A DNA stretch of 14,609 bases. It comes from NORP181 sp047623555 (GTDB taxonomy: Bacteria; Pseudomonadota; Alphaproteobacteria; Rhodobacterales; Rhodobacteraceae). Position 1 is the first letter of the stretch, and every line of letters starts with the position of its first letter. Position numbers and translations under genes: made by a program. Under the pieces are notes generated by a model. That model was not told the origin of the DNA. It did not search any database and saw only the letters and a list, made by a program, of their open reading frames with translations. The stretch is taken from the NCBI GenBank assembly GCA_047623555.1, contig JBLHMP010000090.1, positions 1-14,609 on the forward strand. Direction: 5' to 3'. This document shows, piece after piece, positions 1-7,195 of this stretch.

Positions 1-22
1 CGTGGGTTTTCACCCACCCTAC
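1..22. repeat. Hairpin repeat, copy 1, just 3' of rpe
   Basis: This 22-base stretch is identical to 12726-12747. It contains a perfect 6-base inverted repeat, GTGGGT at 2-7 and ACCCAC at 12-17, around a 4-base loop. Read on the minus strand, the strand of the adjacent gene, the loop is GAAA, a GNRA-type tetraloop. It begins 3 bases beyond the stop codon of rpe (25-27). No T-run follows as far as can be seen, so it is not a classic intrinsic terminator. A role in ending transcription or stabilising the 3' end is inferred. The left edge of the window truncates any further extension. Confidence 0.75.
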
Positions 23-24
23 AC

Positions 25-711
25 CTAAACGTTGGTCGCAGCGTCCCGGATGGTCCGGATGTTTTTGCCGTACACGTCGGAATTTCTGACTGAGCCGCCT
101 TTGAACACAGCTGACCCGGCGACCAGAACATCGGCACCGGCTTTGGCCACCAAAGGGGCTGTGGTTGGGTCAACGCCGCCATCAATCTCAATGTGAATTG
201 GCCGATCGCCAATCATAGCCCGCAGCGTTTTGACCTTGTCGATTTGCGAATGGATGAATTTCTGACCGCCGAAACCGGGGTTTACCGTCATCACACAGAT
301 CAGATCAACCATGTCCAACAGATGCTCAACGCTGCTCGCGGATGTGCTCGGGTTCAGCGCCACGCCTGCCTTTGCCCCGGCGCTGCGGATGGCCTGCAAT
401 GTGCGGTGGATATGCGGGCCGGCTTCAACATGGGCGGTGATGAAATCAGCGCCGACATCGGCAAAGGCCTGAATATAGGGATCAACCGGAGAGATCATCA
501 GATGCACGTCCATGATGCCTTTGATGTGCGGGCGGATGGCGGCGCATGTGGCCGGGCCAAAGGTGATGGCCGGAACGAAACGGCCATCCATCACATCAAC
601 ATGCACCCAGTCGGCCCCCTGCGCCTCGATCGCTTCGCATTCCGCACCGAAATTGGCGAAATCTGCGGCAAGGATAGAGGGGGCGATTTTGATTGTACGG
701 TCAAAGGACAT
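25..711 (-). CDS. rpe: Ribulose-phosphate 3-epimerase
   Basis: The 228-residue cytoplasmic enzyme interconverts D-ribulose 5-phosphate and D-xylulose 5-phosphate in the pentose phosphate pathway and, where present, the Calvin cycle. It is a single TIM barrel of normal family length. Visible signatures are APSILAADFAN near residue 10, the VHVDVMDGRFVP block carrying metal/catalytic His37 and Asp39, His70 in DVHLM, the VNPGFGGQKF loop at about 143-152, catalytic Asp177 in IEIDGGV, and the phosphate-binding AGSAVF segment near 198. The ATG at 711 is preceded by an AGGTG ribosome-site-like motif about six bases upstream. The gene stands alone on this side, diverging from the fosX remnant across 91 bases, and its stop lies 3 bases from the hairpin repeat. 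Nothing suggests loss of function. Confidence 0.96.
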   Translation of the reverse strand: MSFDRTIKIAPSILAADFANFGAECEAIEAQGADWVHVDVMDGRFVPAITFGPATCAAIRPHIKGIMDVHLMISPVDPYIQAFADVGADFITAHVEAGPHIHRTLQAIRSAGAKAGVALNPSTSASSVEHLLDMVDLICVMTVNPGFGGQKFIHSQIDKVKTLRAMIGDRPIHIEIDGGVDPTTAPLVAKAGADVLVAGSAVFKGGSVRNSDVYGKNIRTIRDAATNV

Positions 712-802
712 GGGACACCTGTGATTGTGGTTTGGTTTGCATATAGGGGCGTCCTGCCCACAATGGTAGAGGTATTAGAGACAACGTCGCCGGAGGTGCA
801 AC

Positions 803-1209
803 GTGGTCAGCGGACTGTCCCATATCACGCTGATTGTTACGGATCTGGATGAAATGTGAACGTTTCTAGAGACGGCTATGGAGGCGTGCTGTGTTTATCG
901 CAATGATAAGGTGCAATTGTCGCTGTCTGAGACACGATTTTACACGATTGGTGGCATTTGGTTGGCGATCATCAAGGGGATGTATTGGTGGGTCGCACTT
1001 ACAATCACATTGCGTTCAAAATTGAGGGTGCCGATTTTGAGGCCTGGCAGGCGCGGCTTGTGGCATTGGGTATTGAGCTGCAACTAACACGCGCGCGCGT
1101 GGATGGCGAAGGTCGGTCGTTATATTTTTACGGGCCAAGTAACCATCTTTTTGAGTTGCATACAGGTACGTTAGAGCAGCGTTTGGCTGGCTATGCCCAA
1201 AACGTTTGA
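803..1209 (+). pseudogene. fosX: Degenerate FosX-type fosfomycin hydrolase
   Basis: The conceptual product is a VOC/glyoxalase-fold protein of about 134 residues resembling FosX, a Mn-dependent enzyme that opens the fosfomycin epoxide with water. It starts at GTG 803, with GGAGG at 792-796. The N-terminus VSGLSHITLIVTDLDEM carries the metal His7 and then meets an in-frame TGA at 857-859. The same frame continues (FLETAMEA, SLSETRF, IGGIWLAIIKG) to about 979. A one-base loss in the G run at 976-979 then moves the match to the next frame, giving GRTYNHIAFKI with the second His, GEGRSLYFYG and NHLFELHTGTLEQRL with the metal Glu. One stop plus one frameshift make function very unlikely. By eye, the catalytic glutamate of FosX (residue 44) also seems replaced by Thr, with a Glu one position earlier; this is uncertain. 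Some fosX genes lie in C-P lyase clusters, which fits the neighbouring DUF1045 gene. Confidence 0.85.
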
Positions 1210-1215
1210 ACGACG

Positions 1216-1905
1216 CTAACCTGTTAACGGATAGCGCCTAATCAGGTGGAAATGCCCGGTGCCATCTTCGCCGACCAACGCCAGATCATTCAGGTGCAGC
1301 GGCTCAGGGAGATGTGTCGCCAGTATTTCGGTTAGAGCAGTTTCAACGCTGGCCAGCGTGTTTTTTGGCAGGCGCCCGGTCAGTGTGATGTGGAACTGGA
1401 ACAGGTCCATCACATGCGGATATCCCCAGCGGGTCAGGTTGTGGTCTTGTCGCACGGACAGGCCAGAACCACGGCGGCGATCCAATTCATCGGGGGTTGC
1501 CGGTGCACGAAACAAATCCAACTCACTGACACATCGGGCGGCCAGTGTATTAAGCGCCTCTGTCGGGCCAGACGGGCAGAGCGCCAAAAACCGGCCCAAT
1601 CGGCTGACGGCAAGCGATTGCAGCTGAACCGTTTCCTGATCACTGGCCAATGCGGCACAGGCGGTTTTGAGAGCAGCCTCAGTCTGATCTGAGGCCAGCC
1701 GAAACGGTGGTTTTAGCGTTGCATGCAACCCGTATCTGCGCGGCGCTTGGGTGATCTCGGATATCGGCAACGGCAGGTCTGCAACATCCGCCTGCGCGAC
1801 CGTGCGGCCACTGTTCACATCCCAGCCCAGCCAATTTGTGCAAAGCTGTGCCCACCCCGCATCAACGGGCGGAACGTAGTAAATGGCGTAACGGATAAAG
1901 CTCAC
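1216..1905 (-). CDS. DUF1045 / putative phosphonate-metabolism protein, 2H phosphoesterase-like
   Basis: The 229-residue soluble protein matches the DUF1045 family, usually annotated as a putative phosphonate metabolism protein and often encoded with C-P lyase genes. Two His-x-Thr motifs are visible, HAT at 61-63 within GLHATLKPPF and HIT at 172-174 within FQFHITLTG. This is the arrangement of 2H phosphoesterases, which act on cyclic or 2'-linked phosphate esters. The conserved RRYGLHATLKPPF block, the GYPHVMDLFQFH block and the length all agree with the family. It follows the methyltransferase gene after 10 bases and may be the last cistron of the long minus-strand run, though it could have its own promoter. 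No other phosphonate gene lies in the window except the broken fosX 6 bases away, so it may be an orphan of a lost phn cluster or recruited to the glycan operon. Its substrate is unknown. Confidence 0.85.
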   Translation of the reverse strand: MSFIRYAIYYVPPVDAGWAQLCTNWLGWDVNSGRTVAQADVADLPLPISEITQAPRRYGLHATLKPPFRLASDQTEAALKTACAALASDQETVQLQSLAVSRLGRFLALCPSGPTEALNTLAARCVSELDLFRAPATPDELDRRRGSGLSVRQDHNLTRWGYPHVMDLFQFHITLTGRLPKNTLASVETALTEILATHLPEPLHLNDLALVGEDGTGHFHLIRRYPLTG

Positions 1906-1915
1906 ATTGCTGCTC

Positions 1916-2392
1916 TTAAGTTCGGTAGAACATGTAACGGTCCGGGGCGATGGTGTCGGGGCCTTTGATCATCTCGAACCCAACCAGCGGCTGGCCCGAG
2001 ATCAGAATGCCACCTGGCTGCATCACACTGGCAATCATCGGGCTTAGGCGGGCGGCCTCGGCCACATCGTCCTCTTTGATGCCACTGCCAAAATCGTAAT
2101 GTGCAAGGAGCACCTTTACCCCCATACCCGAGAGCTTGTTCAGCATCGGCTCGGCCTCGCCCTCAAGGTAATTATCTTCCGGCGGAACGCACGACGGATG
2201 GCATTGCAACACCCGGTCGATGACCCAAATGCGCCGCTCTGGCATGATTTCACGCAGGTGATCATAGGTACGGCCATTGCCAAGACCCAGGTCAAGCGCG
2301 TCGCCCTCCTGTCCTGCGATCAGTTGTGCGGCCCAGTTCAGCCCATCACGTTGGGCTGAAAAGCGGCGCAGCATGGAATCAAGTCTGCTCAT
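1916..2392 (-). CDS. Small class I SAM-dependent methyltransferase
   Basis: The 158-residue protein resembles the small Methyltransf_17-type S-adenosylmethionine methyltransferases found mainly in alphaproteobacteria. The SAM-binding motif I, LDLGLGNGRTYDHL, lies at 33-46 and is followed by an acidic residue at the end of the second strand (Asp59 in IWVIDR) that would hold the ribose hydroxyls. A later GGILISGQPLVG segment at about 127-138 looks like the strand and turn of the Rossmann core. It is short for a methyltransferase and has no obvious separate substrate domain. The ATG at 2392 overlaps the upstream deacetylase stop by four bases (ATGA), which supports this start and suggests translational coupling. 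Its place at the end of a glycosyltransferase operon suggests O- or N-methylation of a sugar product, but this is inferred; the substrate is unknown. Confidence 0.82.
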   Translation of the reverse strand: MSRLDSMLRRFSAQRDGLNWAAQLIAGQEGDALDLGLGNGRTYDHLREIMPERRIWVIDRVLQCHPSCVPPEDNYLEGEAEPMLNKLSGMGVKVLLAHYDFGSGIKEDDVAEAARLSPMIASVMQPGGILISGQPLVGFEMIKGPDTIAPDRYMFYRT

Positions 2393-3150
2393 ATCAGGGG
2401 TCCTTGTCTGGGGGCGGTCCAGGCGATGGCCGGGCCACGCATCAATCGTGATATCAGGTGTTTGGTAAAGGTCCAGATGGCGGCGTCATGCACCAGGTGG
2501 TGGGTCAGAATGCCGTAGGGTTCATCGTTATCTGCGATCCCTGTGCGCCGATCTGCCAGCTGTCGTGTCACCTGAGCAATCAGCGTATTCGGGTCGACCA
2601 GAGACTTGCCATCATGCCAGGCTATCGGGTCCAGATGGCTGTTGATGCGGATCAGGCCGGGGGCTGCGTTTGCAGTGTCACGCGGTGTGAACGTGGACAA
2701 AGCCGCATAGCCGATTGCTGGCAGTTCAGCGATCAGGTCGGGTGTTATCCGGTTCCACGGCGGCACAAACATCGGGCAAAGCGTAGCGCCAAACCGGCTC
2801 TTTAGAATGGTCAGAGACTCGGCAACCTCGTCAATCATATCGTCAATCGACCTGCCGACGGGGTATTCTGCCTTTTTCTGACCGTCCGGGGCATGGTTAT
2901 GGTGTGACCAGCCATGCACCACGGGGATCAGTGGACTATCGGCAATTGCATCACCCAACGTTTTGTCGAGAAACGCCGGGATGATGGCCAGATGTACTGG
3001 CAATCCAAGGTCGCCCGCCAGAGTAGTAAGCTGGTCCAGCGCTGGGGTTGGTTTAACCGCGTCATCATCGCGCCACCAAAGCGGTAAAGTCAGGCCCGCC
3101 TGATCCCAGGCGGCCAGTTCTGCGTCCAATGCTGTCCAGTCCGGTGTCAT
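2389..3150 (-). CDS. Polysaccharide deacetylase-like (NodB-homology) protein
   Basis: The 253-residue protein has the carbohydrate-esterase-4-type barrel pattern. Aspartates 28-30 in WWRDDDAV match the catalytic Asp pair. HGWSHHNHAP at 79-88 matches the metal-binding H-x3-H motif. FVPPWNR at 128-134 matches the R/P-x-x-PW motif, and ILTHHLVHD at 214-222 supplies the terminal catalytic-pair His. All expected polar residues are present, so an active metal-dependent deacetylase is plausible. No signal peptide or membrane segment is visible, so it probably acts in the cytoplasm, unlike many secreted peptidoglycan or chitin deacetylases. It overlaps its neighbours by four bases on each side (3147-3150 and 2389-2392). 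With four glycosyltransferases beside it, removal of an N-acetyl group from an amino-sugar intermediate is the likeliest role (inference). Confidence 0.84.
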   Translation of the reverse strand: MTPDWTALDAELAAWDQAGLTLPLWWRDDDAVKPTPALDQLTTLAGDLGLPVHLAIIPAFLDKTLGDAIADSPLIPVVHGWSHHNHAPDGQKKAEYPVGRSIDDMIDEVAESLTILKSRFGATLCPMFVPPWNRITPDLIAELPAIGYAALSTFTPRDTANAAPGLIRINSHLDPIAWHDGKSLVDPNTLIAQVTRQLADRRTGIADNDEPYGILTHHLVHDAAIWTFTKHLISRLMRGPAIAWTAPRQGPLI

Positions 3151-4289
3151 ATCCGCGCCTCTGCCATGTCGCAGGCCAATTGCACGGTTTGGGCGGCCCC
3201 GTCAAACTTTAGCCCGGTATCGGTGCGGCGGCCTTCGTTCAGAACCTGTTGCAGATTGAGGGTAAGCGTTTGGGGCGTCAGATCGGCGCTACGCAAAACC
3301 GACAGTCCGGGCATTGAGGCCAAAGACGTGGCGCGCAAGGTCTGTTCGACCTCGTTGCCGGCATCAAACGGGATCATCACTGCCGGGGTGCCGGCCTGCA
3401 ACAGATCCAGCGCGGTGTTATAGCCGCACATGCTCACCGAGGCGGCAGCGCCATGCAACATCTGGCGAAAATCCGGGCGGGCGGGTTCGATGATGGTGCG
3501 CGTGCCTTTGGCCAGATGGACGAGCTTTGCCACACGATCTGTGGCAAAGCTGCCGCCGACCAACAACCGCCATTGCTGGGTTGGGCTCAGACGGGCGGCG
3601 CTAACCGCGGTTTCAAACAGGGCATCGCCAACGCTGCCACCGCCTGCACTGACCAGAATTTCACCAGCCCCGGTATTGCCAGGATGCGCCCCGGCGCTGG
3701 GCGGCGCGACATAGCCTGTGTATCGTAAAAACGGCGCCAGCCTATTTGACACCGGCCAGCTTTGGCTCAGCTGGGTGGTTTGTGGGTCGGAATGGACCAA
3801 AACTGCGGTGTAATAACGGGCAATGATGTCGTCGGCGCGGCTGGCTTTGGAGGGTTTGGACGGCGGCGCAAGGATATCGCGGATCGAGGACAGGATGACC
3901 GGAGGCGTCGGCATCGCCTTGGCTGTATCCAGCAGTGACAGGAATTCGGTGCTTAGAACGCGGCGGCCAAACGGGAATAGTTCGGTGAACAGGATATCGG
4001 GTTGGAAAGCCGCTACTGCGCTGTTTTGGGTGTGGCTACGGCTGCTTAGATAGGCCTCATCCGCAGGTGCTCCGGCATTGTCCAGCAACCGGGTAAAGTT
4101 GATCCCGTCTGACCGCAGAGGCGGCAATTGCAGCATCTGGATATCGCTGTGATCCAACTGTGGCGCTGGCATCCCGCCCGAGGCGATTTGCACATCGTGC
4201 CCCTTGGCAACAAAGGCCCGCGCCAATGTCAGCGCGCGGCTTAGATGCCCGGTGCCCAACAAATGGGTGACGACGATCATCGTTTTCAC
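3147..4289 (-). CDS. MurG/GT28-like glycosyltransferase, second copy in operon
   Basis: The 380-residue GT-B fold protein transfers a sugar from a nucleotide donor. The N-terminal acceptor domain opens with VVTHLLGTGHLSRAL (6-20), a glycine loop like that of MurG. The C-terminal donor domain begins near 208 with ILVSAGGGSVGDAL and carries MCGYNTALDLLQAGTPAVMIPF at about 287-308, equivalent to the GGxNT/ALE donor-site segment of MurG-type enzymes. An FTELFPFGRR motif near 101-110 and SSIRDIL near 134-140 lie at the domain junction. It is a divergent paralogue of the 7192-8415 product: both share G[LT]GHL, RD[IV]L, a GGG loop and GYNT at matching spacing. No transmembrane helix is evident. Its start overlaps the phosphatase stop (4286-4289) and its stop overlaps the deacetylase start (3147-3150). 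Donor and acceptor are unknown. Confidence 0.85.
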   Translation of the reverse strand: MKTMIVVTHLLGTGHLSRALTLARAFVAKGHDVQIASGGMPAPQLDHSDIQMLQLPPLRSDGINFTRLLDNAGAPADEAYLSSRSHTQNSAVAAFQPDILFTELFPFGRRVLSTEFLSLLDTAKAMPTPPVILSSIRDILAPPSKPSKASRADDIIARYYTAVLVHSDPQTTQLSQSWPVSNRLAPFLRYTGYVAPPSAGAHPGNTGAGEILVSAGGGSVGDALFETAVSAARLSPTQQWRLLVGGSFATDRVAKLVHLAKGTRTIIEPARPDFRQMLHGAAASVSMCGYNTALDLLQAGTPAVMIPFDAGNEVEQTLRATSLASMPGLSVLRSADLTPQTLTLNLQQVLNEGRRTDTGLKFDGAAQTVQLACDMAEARI

Positions 4290-4876
4290 GATGCGCCGTC
4301 GCGTCGGATCAGCCGTACGGGGTCAGGATCGGCGGTCAGGATGCCGTCATTTAGTTGCAACACAAACAGCCGGTTGCGTTTGATGCGAAACGGGGCGGGA
4401 CCGTCGAAATTCCATCCAGTGGCGCGCGCCATCAGCACCCGCATGATACCGATATGGCAGACCGCAACAGTGTCTTGCGTCAGGGTGTTCAACCACGGGG
4501 TTAGGCGGTCTGAAACCTGTTGCGGGCTTTCGCCGTTGGGCGGGCAATAGGACCAACCCCATTGCTCAATATCACGAAAGCCTGACCCCGGTTGTGCCCG
4601 TAAATCAACACCGCGTTTGCCCTCCCAATCACCCCAGAACATTTCGGTTAGGGCGGGGATGGTTTTTGGCGCGCGACCTGCCACGATTTGGGCGGTTTCA
4701 ACGGCGCGTTCCAGCGGGCTGGACCACAGATCGGCGGCTTCCCATGTGGCGGGCAGGCAGTACTGTGCCAATTCGTGGCGCGCGTCATCATCCAGCGGTA
4801 TATCGCTACGGCCCTGTATCTGACCGGCGCGGTTCCAATGGGTATGTCCGTGGCGAAGCAAAGCAATTTGGATCAT
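4286..4876 (-). CDS. Histidine phosphatase family protein (phosphoglycerate-mutase-like)
   Basis: From the chosen ATG at 4876 the protein has 196 residues. The start gives the canonical N-terminus MIQIALLRHGHTHWN and an ATGA overlap with the upstream glycosyltransferase stop (4873-4876). A longer frame to 4912 adds 12 residues that do not look like the family. The phosphohistidine motif LRHGHT has catalytic His9. SSPLERAVETA supplies the second Arg, EMFWGDWEGK the proton-donor Glu, and AVCHIGIMRVL the second catalytic His, so the active site is complete. Members dephosphorylate small phosphate esters, including sugar phosphates and glucosyl-3-phosphoglycerate; alpha-ribazole phosphatase CobC is also close in form. 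Embedded among glycosyltransferases, it most plausibly removes phosphate from a sugar or glycosyl-phosphate intermediate. Specificity cannot be read from the sequence. Confidence 0.87.
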   Translation of the reverse strand: MIQIALLRHGHTHWNRAGQIQGRSDIPLDDDARHELAQYCLPATWEAADLWSSPLERAVETAQIVAGRAPKTIPALTEMFWGDWEGKRGVDLRAQPGSGFRDIEQWGWSYCPPNGESPQQVSDRLTPWLNTLTQDTVAVCHIGIMRVLMARATGWNFDGPAPFRIKRNRLFVLQLNDGILTADPDPVRLIRRDGAS

Positions 4877-5958
4877 GGGTTTGTGTCCAGCAGGGGGTGA
4901 ACGGCGGACCAAAAGCTATTTGTGGCCGCGCCAATCAGGTGGCTTTCGGCAATCATGGCGCGCCCTGCGGTACTGCGCAAGGATCGCAAACCCGGGTCGG
5001 CCAAAAGCTGGTCAAGATCACGTGCCAGTGCCAGTGCCCCGTCCTCTGGTGCGGGATAGACACCGGGTAAAACCACGTCGCGCACGCCGTCGCGGTCTTG
5101 GGCCATAACCGGCAATCCGGCGGCCTGTGCCTCAAGGTAGACCATGCCGTATGCTTCGTTCACACCGGGCCACAGAAATAGGGCGGCGTCGCGATAGACG
5201 GCGTTCATACCATCGCGGTCCAATTGGCCAAGGAACTGAACGCGGTCGCCGAATGGGGCCATCAACGCCTCGACTTGTGGCCGGGCCGGGCCGTCTCCGG
5301 CGATGTTAAGGCGCCAATCGGGCGTGCGTAGATTGGCAAGGGTCTCCGCGATTACAGTGTAGGATTCCAGTTTGTCGCGTTTGCGCATCATGCCCGCGGC
5401 CAGCATTGGGCCATCGGAAGAATAAGTGTTGGCGGGCAGCGATGTGATCGGCAGAAACGGCCGCAACAGGGTCAGGTTTTGTTGTTTGGTCTGATCGCGT
5501 TTTAGTGTCTGCAGGTCCAACTGAATGAGGTAAAAGATCAAATCCGCCGAATCGCTTGCGGCTTCGGCTTCACGCGCAAATTCGGACCATGGGCCGGTCA
5601 GGCGGCTCTTGGCGCGGCTGGATTCGATCTGGATATACGGGATGTTCAAAGCCCGCGCAACAGTGGGGCCGATCATATCGGGCGCTTTGTAATAGCTGTG
5701 ATAGGTCACCCAAAGACGCGTGTCAGTGGCCGCCAATTCGTGGATCAGGCGCGTGGCCTCGACTTTGGCCAACCTGCGCAATTGCGCCTGTTTACCTGGG
5801 TCACCGGCCGAGTCATGAACCCGCAATTCTGACACCAGATCGACGGTTGCGGGGCCTGCTGCAATCGCCTTCATCAGGCTTCGTGCCATTTCACGATCGC
5901 CGGACGGATTTGGATGTGTCGGCGGTTTCATCGGGGCGTAAAACGCAACGCGGATCAT
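4873..5958 (-). CDS. GT4-type glycosyltransferase
   Basis: The 361-residue GT-B protein resembles family 4 retaining glycosyltransferases. The C-terminal donor domain is clear: LNIAGDGPARPQVEAL at about 217-232, an RVQFLGQLDRDGMNAVYRDAALFLWPG block at 239-265, and the EX7E donor motif, Glu268 to Glu276, in NEAYGMVYLEAQAAGLPV. The N-terminal acceptor domain starts with VAFYAPMKPPTHPNPSGD, in which the proline-rich and PSGD stretch probably replaces the usual glycine loop. An RLTGPWSEFAREAEA segment follows at about 119-133. Residues 80-115 (LWVTYHSYYKAPD, IPYIQIESS) read like typical acceptor-domain strands. No signal peptide is seen. The start is 1 base from the stop of the upstream GT4 gene and the stop overlaps the phosphatase start. 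It is likely cytoplasmic or peripheral to the inner membrane. Substrates are unknown. Confidence 0.88.
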   Translation of the reverse strand: MIRVAFYAPMKPPTHPNPSGDREMARSLMKAIAAGPATVDLVSELRVHDSAGDPGKQAQLRRLAKVEATRLIHELAATDTRLWVTYHSYYKAPDMIGPTVARALNIPYIQIESSRAKSRLTGPWSEFAREAEAASDSADLIFYLIQLDLQTLKRDQTKQQNLTLLRPFLPITSLPANTYSSDGPMLAAGMMRKRDKLESYTVIAETLANLRTPDWRLNIAGDGPARPQVEALMAPFGDRVQFLGQLDRDGMNAVYRDAALFLWPGVNEAYGMVYLEAQAAGLPVMAQDRDGVRDVVLPGVYPAPEDGALALARDLDQLLADPGLRSLRSTAGRAMIAESHLIGAATNSFWSAVHPLLDTNP

Positions 5959-5959
5959 C

Positions 5960-7195
5960 TCAGGGATCGCCGCAAAGCTGGGTCAATCGCGCTGAAAGGC
6001 GGGTGATGCCGGGGGTCATGCCAAAGTCTGATTTCAGCCGGATCAGCGCGGCGTCGGCCATGCCCGAGGCTTTGACCGGATCATCGGCGACCGACATAAT
6101 TGCATCGGCCAGCGCCTGCGGATCGTCGTCGGACAGAACCCCATGGATGCCGCTGTCGATGAATTCCGGGATCGCGGACACGGGTGTCGACAGGATTGGC
6201 AGGTGCTGTGATGCGGCCTCCATCAACACGTTGGGCAACCCATCGCGATCACCATCGGCGGCAACCCGGCTGGGCAATACAAACAAATCGGCGGCGTGCA
6301 TGGCGGTGATGACCTGCGGTTGATCGCAGGCGCCAAGCCAGCTTATCCGGTCGGCAACCCCGGCGCGTTCGGCATGGGCGGTCATGACGGATTTCAGCTC
6401 GCCTCCGCCGATATGAGTCCAGCGCCAATCCAGCCGATCCGGCAATAATGCCAGCGCGTCGATCAGCCGATCAAAGCCCTTTTTCTCAACCAGTCGCCCG
6501 ACAGACATCAGGTGCATCGGGTCGCCTGCCATGCGCATGGGTTTGTCCGGGGCGGGCGGAAAGCGGGTCAGATCGAGGCCATGATAGATCAGGTCAACAC
6601 GCGCCGGATCACTGGACAGGTCGCGCAAATGTTCCGCGCCAAAGGCGGTGCAGGTGGCGCCAAATGTGGCGCCCAACGCCGGATCGGCCAGTTTTTCGCG
6701 TAGCTCCCATTCGGGTGACGTCCAGATGTCTTTGGCATGGGCCGAAAACGCCCAAGGCAGGCCGCGCATGATCGCCGCATAGCGGGCAACTGACGATGGG
6801 GTATGCAGGAAATGCGCATATAACCCACGGGTTTCGGCAGGCAATTCGGCCGCCATAACACAGGCCTGACCAAAGCGGCGCACCCGGTTGCGGGTGCGGT
6901 CGCGCTGATAATCCGCGCGCCAGATCGCCAGCGCCGCAGCAAAGCCGGGCAGGCGGCGAGCATCGCGCAACGCCCGCAAAACCCGCATCGGTTCCTGATG
7001 CAGATATTCGGGCAAATAACGCACCTTTGCCTGTAATCTGTCATGCAACGGGTGGCGTTTGACATCGGTGGGAAAACGCAGCGACCAGATTTCAAACTCA
7101 TGCCCGGCGGCCTCAAGGGCGACCAGTTCCTGGGCGATAAATGTCTCGGACAGGCGGGGCCAGCCTTTGACCACTACGGCGAGACGCGGGCTCAT
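5960..7195 (-). CDS. GT4-type glycosyltransferase, WcaL/colanic-acid-like
   Basis: The 411-residue GT-B protein resembles family 4 exopolysaccharide glycosyltransferases of the WcaL type. The N-terminus LAVVVKGWPRLSETFIAQELVALE (5-28) is a characteristic opening of that group. HAKDIWTSP near 153-161 matches the conserved H-x-x-D region, and VDLIYHGLDLTRFPP at 200-214 is the usual linker. MSVGRLVEKKGFDRLIDAL at 230-248 contains the donor-binding Arg and Lys, and the EX7E-like motif runs from Asp318 to Glu326 in GDRDGLPNVLMEA. The first acidic residue is Asp, a common variant. It overlaps the upstream GT28-like gene by four bases (7192-7195) and precedes the next GT4 gene by one base. The two GT4 proteins are clearly different in sequence, so each probably adds a different sugar. 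Confidence 0.9.
   Translation of the reverse strand: MSPRLAVVVKGWPRLSETFIAQELVALEAAGHEFEIWSLRFPTDVKRHPLHDRLQAKVRYLPEYLHQEPMRVLRALRDARRLPGFAAALAIWRADYQRDRTRNRVRRFGQACVMAAELPAETRGLYAHFLHTPSSVARYAAIMRGLPWAFSAHAKDIWTSPEWELREKLADPALGATFGATCTAFGAEHLRDLSSDPARVDLIYHGLDLTRFPPAPDKPMRMAGDPMHLMSVGRLVEKKGFDRLIDALALLPDRLDWRWTHIGGGELKSVMTAHAERAGVADRISWLGACDQPQVITAMHAADLFVLPSRVAADGDRDGLPNVLMEAASQHLPILSTPVSAIPEFIDSGIHGVLSDDDPQALADAIMSVADDPVKASGMADAALIRLKSDFGMTPGITRLSARLTQLCGDP

Noticed and set aside
193..852. A 219-residue plus-strand open frame opposite rpe
   Set aside because: It lies antisense to a textbook rpe gene, has no recognisable family pattern, and is a by-product of GC-rich codon use.
5556..6323. 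A 255-residue plus-strand open frame opposite the GT4 genes
   Set aside because: It spans the junction of two well-supported minus-strand genes, is rich in Arg, Ser and Pro, and has no motif; treated as a shadow frame.
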